This document shows, piece by piece, positions 62,740 through 64,000 of a stretch of 64,000 nt of DNA (its first letter is position 1; each line of letters begins with the position of its first letter). The position numbers were made by a program, and so were the translations under genes. The stretch covers positions 1,511,501 through 1,575,500 of the forward strand of contig JALMGJ010000062.1 in the NCBI GenBank assembly GCA_023362775.1, given 5' to 3'. This stretch comes from Charina bottae (lineage: Eukaryota > Chordata > Lepidosauria > Squamata > Charinaidae). The notes beneath the pieces are model-generated. The model saw nothing but the letters and a program-made list of their open reading frames with translations. It searched no databases and was not told the DNA's origin.

Positions 62740-63592
62740 GATGTAATTTCCTTCTTAACTTGGAACATCGCAGGCTGGGCTGCACCATCAAAAGACCAAT
62801 CCTTTTCTGATTACTTGTCACGATTTGATATTCCTCTTCTCCAGGAAACCTGGGCCACATCAGAGGCGGAGGTAGACGGTTATTGGGCTAATTCAATTTT
62901 GGCTCCCCCAAGCAAGGCAGGAGGGAGACCTAAGGGTGGTATCGTGACTGTAGGCACAGCCCTACAATTTAAACGTGTATCATTACCTCCGCTGAAGCGG
63001 CCTCTTTGCTTTCATTTAATCAAGCCAAAATTTTGCTTTTTACTATTTATATTCCCCCTTTTAAAGCTTATGCTCAGATTAATACTATCGGGGAGAGTAT
63101 AGAAAATTTTATCCTTAGTTGTTTAGATAAATATCCTGCAGCATCAATAATTATTGGTGGCGACCTCAATGCAAGGAAGGGACCAAATGACTATGCATTA
63201 TTCTGTCAATTTAAGCTTTTTTATGAGGAGAATATCTTAGAGGAACCTTTGTATACAAGAGAATCAAAGGATTTACCCGCTTGCAAGGGAGATGGGCGGG
63301 GAATAAATTGAAATAATAAATAAATAAAAATAAATTTAAAATCTAACTGGGCAGGCCTATGTGCAAGACAGATGACTGCTCGTCTAGAGCTATATATTCT
63401 CAATGGCTCTGTAGCAGGAGACCACCCAGCAGAATATACTTATTGGGGGGCAGGAAGGAGATCCATAGTTGATTACTGGATTGTGTCATGTGATCTTCTA
63501 AAAGCCCTACTGCGGCTGGAAATACATCCACGATTAGAAAGCGATCACCATCTCCTAACATTAACTATGGGCACATCCTTCGAAATATGTTA
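62740..63592 (+). pseudogene. LINE ORF2, AP-type endonuclease, broken
   Basis: Endonuclease motifs occur in order: FLTWNIAGW (about 62752), DIPLLQETW (about 62825), IIIGGDLNAR (about 63147) and ESDHHLLTL (about 63538). A frameshift lies near 63020, and a short A-rich insertion with stops at about 63285-63350 separates the last motif. The element is inactive. Confidence 0.85.
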
Positions 63593-64000
63593 GAGCAGAA
63601 ATCATCTTTCCCCCAAGGCTTGAAAATAATAACACTGGGGTGCGAATTAAATGGAATGATAAGAATGCAAGGGCAGTTGCCAATTGGATGGTAGCTCCAG
63701 AAACTATAGAAATCCGTGCACAGTTGTTAAATAATAATTCCCAAAGACCATATTTAGAAAGTTATGAAATGTTAATGGCTAACCTCAAATCACTTTTTTT
63801 ATAAAGGAACACAACAACACCTTAGAAATTGGGGTATAAAAAATAAAAATTGGTTTGATCAGGAGTGTGCTCAGATGAAAAGTGCCTTTATAGAAATAAA
63901 GAAAAGTGCCTTTATAGAAAAAAACCCTTATAGAAATAGTAAAAACCTCCCCTCAGAGGACCAAATAAATCTTTTAAAGAACTTAAAATCTCAGCATAAA
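63593..64000 (+). pseudogene. LINE ORF2, linker before reverse transcriptase
   Basis: Broken frame with 'WNDKNARAVANWM' and 'WFDQECAQMKSAF' type blocks, the usual linker between endonuclease and reverse transcriptase. Short internal duplication 'aaagtgcctttatagaaa'. It runs out of the window. Confidence 0.6.

Larger units (their letters stand above)
58373..64000 (+). mobile_element. Decayed LINE with ORF1 and AP endonuclease, cut by other insertions
   Basis: The apparent 5' end is GGGGGGAGGGAGCAAGATGG followed by 'ccactggg', which resembles L1-type 5' UTR starts and includes a CAAGATGGCC motif like a YY1 site (58385-58394). A basic ORF1 (from 58989) is interrupted by A5 and SINE S5 and resumes to about 62724. 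ORF2 starts near 62740 and gives an endonuclease domain. The window ends before a reverse transcriptase core is readable. The clade is not certain. Confidence 0.85.

Overview
The window is vertebrate nuclear DNA, most likely from a squamate reptile (lizard or snake). Two kinds of tRNA-derived SINE with squamate-style sequence, CR1 3' ends, many short non-autonomous DNA transposons and long microsatellites all point that way; the species cannot be named from the sequence. No bacterial-type genes are present. Repeat names other than CR1, hAT and SINE are from memory and need a library search.

Two protein-coding genes lie tail to tail, as ESPN and TNFRSF25 do in human 1p36. (1) ESPN (espin, an actin-bundling protein of hair-cell stereocilia and microvilli) is on the + strand from position 1 to 42694 and is truncated at its 5' end. 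Nine shared exons (1-27568) encode the last ankyrin repeats, two proline-rich segments, an extra actin-binding type segment and a WH2 motif. Two alternative 3' ends follow in the same phase: a single 595-codon terminal exon (31545-33332) that resembles the C-terminal half of espin-like (ESPNL), and the classical three-exon end (39247-42694) that encodes the actin-bundling module and includes a 12-nt micro-exon. (2) TNFRSF25 (death receptor 3) is on the - strand from 56152 to 47236. Seven exons join in perfect phase: signal-peptide part, cysteine-rich exons, transmembrane exon and death-domain exon. Exon 1 was not found.

The rest is mostly mobile DNA. One hAT-like family (termini CAGAGCTTTCC / GGAAAGCTCTG) has 12 copies, 10 of them with exact or near-exact 8-bp target duplications; some carry an internal minisatellite, others a GC-rich hairpin-like core, and one copy is inserted inside another. 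A TA-flanked element with CAGGTAGTCCTCG termini has 9 copies. A palindromic fold-back element (CAGTGTTTCTCAACC) has several copies. A 102-bp minisatellite occurs at two loci. The right end (58373-64000) is a decayed LINE with ORF1 and an AP-endonuclease domain, interrupted by hAT, CR1 and SINE insertions.

The strongest candidate for something new is the ESPNL-type terminal exon nested inside ESPN. It would let one gene make both an actin-bundling espin and an espin-like protein.
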